From the NCBI GenBank assembly GCA_910577495.1, contig CAJTML010000047.1:1-14731 (forward strand): a DNA stretch of 14,731 nt. Reading direction: 5' to 3'. The position numbers and the translations under genes are program-made. How positions within the stretch are numbered: the first letter of the stretch is position 1; every line of letters begins with the position of its first letter. The stretch is from an uncultured Eggerthellaceae bacterium. GTDB taxonomy: Bacteria > Actinomycetota > Coriobacteriia > Coriobacteriales > Eggerthellaceae. This document shows, piece by piece, positions 13,717 through 14,731 of the stretch. The notes under the pieces are model-generated. The model saw nothing but the letters and a program-made list of their open reading frames with translations. It was not told the origin of the DNA and did not search any database.

Positions 13717-14731
13717 CTACGGCTGCCTGCACCAGATGCGGCGCCCTACAACCACACCGGCTGCCAGCACCACCAGTCCCAGCGCTGCAAACACTGAGCC
13801 CAGCGGGTCTCCCGTGGGAGCCAACGCGCCCTCGCCCAGCGTGCGCGGCAAGCGCGTCAGCGGGCTGGCCTCGGTACCATCAAGCGCAAGCACGCCGCTC
13901 ACGGCATCCATCTCGTGCGGATACACCGGATCGGTTGCAAGCGTACCCTCGGGCAACGCCTCCTCGGCAAAGCTCGGCGTGTAGGCGTCGCCCGGCACCC
14001 ACGTGCCGCCTTCGCCACTACCAAGTTGCTCGGTAATCCAGCCGCCACCAGGCAGATCCGTGCCGCCCTTGGCAGCACCAACATTGCCAATGTCAGCACC
14101 CGCCGCGTTATCCGCAACCTGCGCCTCAAACGTCAGCGTTGCTTGCTGCTTGCCAAGCAGATGCCCAACATATACCGCAATGCGACCAGTGGCCTCGTCG
14201 TATGCATCCGCAGAAACAGCTACGCGCTCGCCACCCGGTAGCACCAGCTCAGCCGTTGCCATGTCGGGCATCAGGCCTTCAGGCAGCTCGTCGAAGATCA
14301 CCACATCAACCCACTTCGAGCCGGTGTTCGTATTGCTTGCCGTCAGCGTATAGCGAATGGTGTCGCCCACGCGAGTTTGCTCTCCGGGACGCGTGAGATT
14401 CTCAGCGGTTTTGGCAATGTGACCTGCGGGATCACCCCAGTAGACCATGTTATCAGGCGCGCTGCCAGAACCATCGGGGTCAGTTGCGCCCGGCGTTCCA
14501 GGTGTGCCTGGAGCTCCCGGCACGCCCGGTTTTGTCGGATAGGTTGGCGAAACCGGATCGCCCGAATCAGTCACAACTTCTTCGCCATGCGGAGCATCTC
14601 CCACACCAGTCGTCGGGTCAAACTCAAGCGGCTTGCCTACCGCGTCTTCGTTCACCACAACTTCGTAGATGAGCTTGTAGTCTTCGCCGCCACCAATCGG
14701 GCCAATCTCGTGTGTGATCTTGCCCGTCGTC
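13717..14731 (-). CDS. Surface protein with DUF11-type repeat and LAPTG sortase anchor, 5' end missing
   Basis: This is the last 337 or so residues of a second wall-anchored protein. The frame stays open to the window edge, so the GTG at 14658 is not the true start. From the N-terminal side: an extracellular stretch of unknown type (EIGPIGGGEDYKLIYEVVV), a short collagen-like spacer (GVPGAPGTPGTPGATDPDG), and one DUF11-type module. That module runs from IAKTAENLTRPGEQTRVGDT through FEAQVADNAAGADIGNVGA. After a spacer the C-terminus has LAPTGD, a hydrophobic helix and a basic tail (RRIWCRQP), the layout of a sortase substrate. The module closely resembles the third one of the LAKTG protein (KTAENLTR, VGDTLRYT), so the two genes are paralogous in this part. 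A near-miss LPRTL motif sits nine residues before LAPTG. Binding partner unknown. Confidence 0.88.
   Translation of the reverse strand, partial: TTGKITHEIGPIGGGEDYKLIYEVVVNEDAVGKPLEFDPTTGVGDAPHGEEVVTDSGDPVSPTYPTKPGVPGAPGTPGTPGATDPDGSGSAPDNMVYWGDPAGHIAKTAENLTRPGEQTRVGDTIRYTLTASNTNTGSKWVDVVIFDELPEGLMPDMATAELVLPGGERVAVSADAYDEATGRIAVYVGHLLGKQQATLTFEAQVADNAAGADIGNVGAAKGGTDLPGGGWITEQLGSGEGGTWVPGDAYTPSFAEEALPEGTLATDPVYPHEMDAVSGVLALDGTEASPLTRLPRTLGEGALAPTGDPLGSVFAALGLVVLAAGVVVGRRIWCRQP

Overview
The window looks like chromosomal DNA from a moderately high-G+C actinobacterium. The class Coriobacteriia, probably family Eggerthellaceae, fits best, but this is an inference from gene content and not from any marker gene. 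The pointers are membrane-embedded LuxR-type regulators, a Tat-exported flavoprotein reductase encoded divergently from one of them, and large wall-anchored proteins ending in LAxTG sorting signals with DUF11-type repeats. No rRNA, tRNA, CRISPR array, transposase, integrase or phage gene is visible.

Layout, left to right. (1) 2-739 (+) is the 3' part of a LuxR-type regulator. (2) 740-1153 is a convergent junction holding repeat copy E1 and a clear terminator. (3) 1154-6166 (-) is a 1670-residue secreted surface protein with an LAKTG anchor; 123 bp upstream on the same strand is a PfkB/ribokinase-family kinase (6290-7411). (4) 7503-7559 carries three copies of a 12-14 bp half-site upstream of the kinase. 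(5) 7561-8433 (-) is an unrecognised, AT-richer gene, divergent from a two-domain lipoprotein gene (8588-9478, +). (6) 9479-9847 is a second convergent junction with repeat copy E2 and two hairpins. (7) 9848-11617 (-) is a Tat-exported, lipid-anchored FAD-dependent reductase, divergent from a 498-residue LuxR-type regulator with about 12 membrane helices (11836-13332, +). (8) 13333-13716 is a third convergent junction with short tandem repeats, repeat copy E3 and a terminator. (9) 13717-14731 (-) is the 3' part of a second surface protein with an LAPTG anchor.

The most striking pattern is the repeat family. E2 and E3 are about 93% identical over 160 bp without a gap. E1 is a diverged copy in the opposite orientation. 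All three have inverted ends able to form a long hairpin, and each lies in one of the only three convergent (tail-to-tail) gaps of the window. They could be non-autonomous mobile repeats tolerated at gene ends, or structured elements that separate convergent transcription units.

Functionally, the window is mostly cell-envelope and extracellular biology. It has two sortase substrates sharing a KTAENLTR-type DUF11 module, one extracytoplasmic lipoprotein, and one exported reductase with a likely dedicated regulator. Start codons were chosen by ribosome binding sites: 6166, 7411 and 11617 are ATG, 8433 is GTG and 11836 is TTG.
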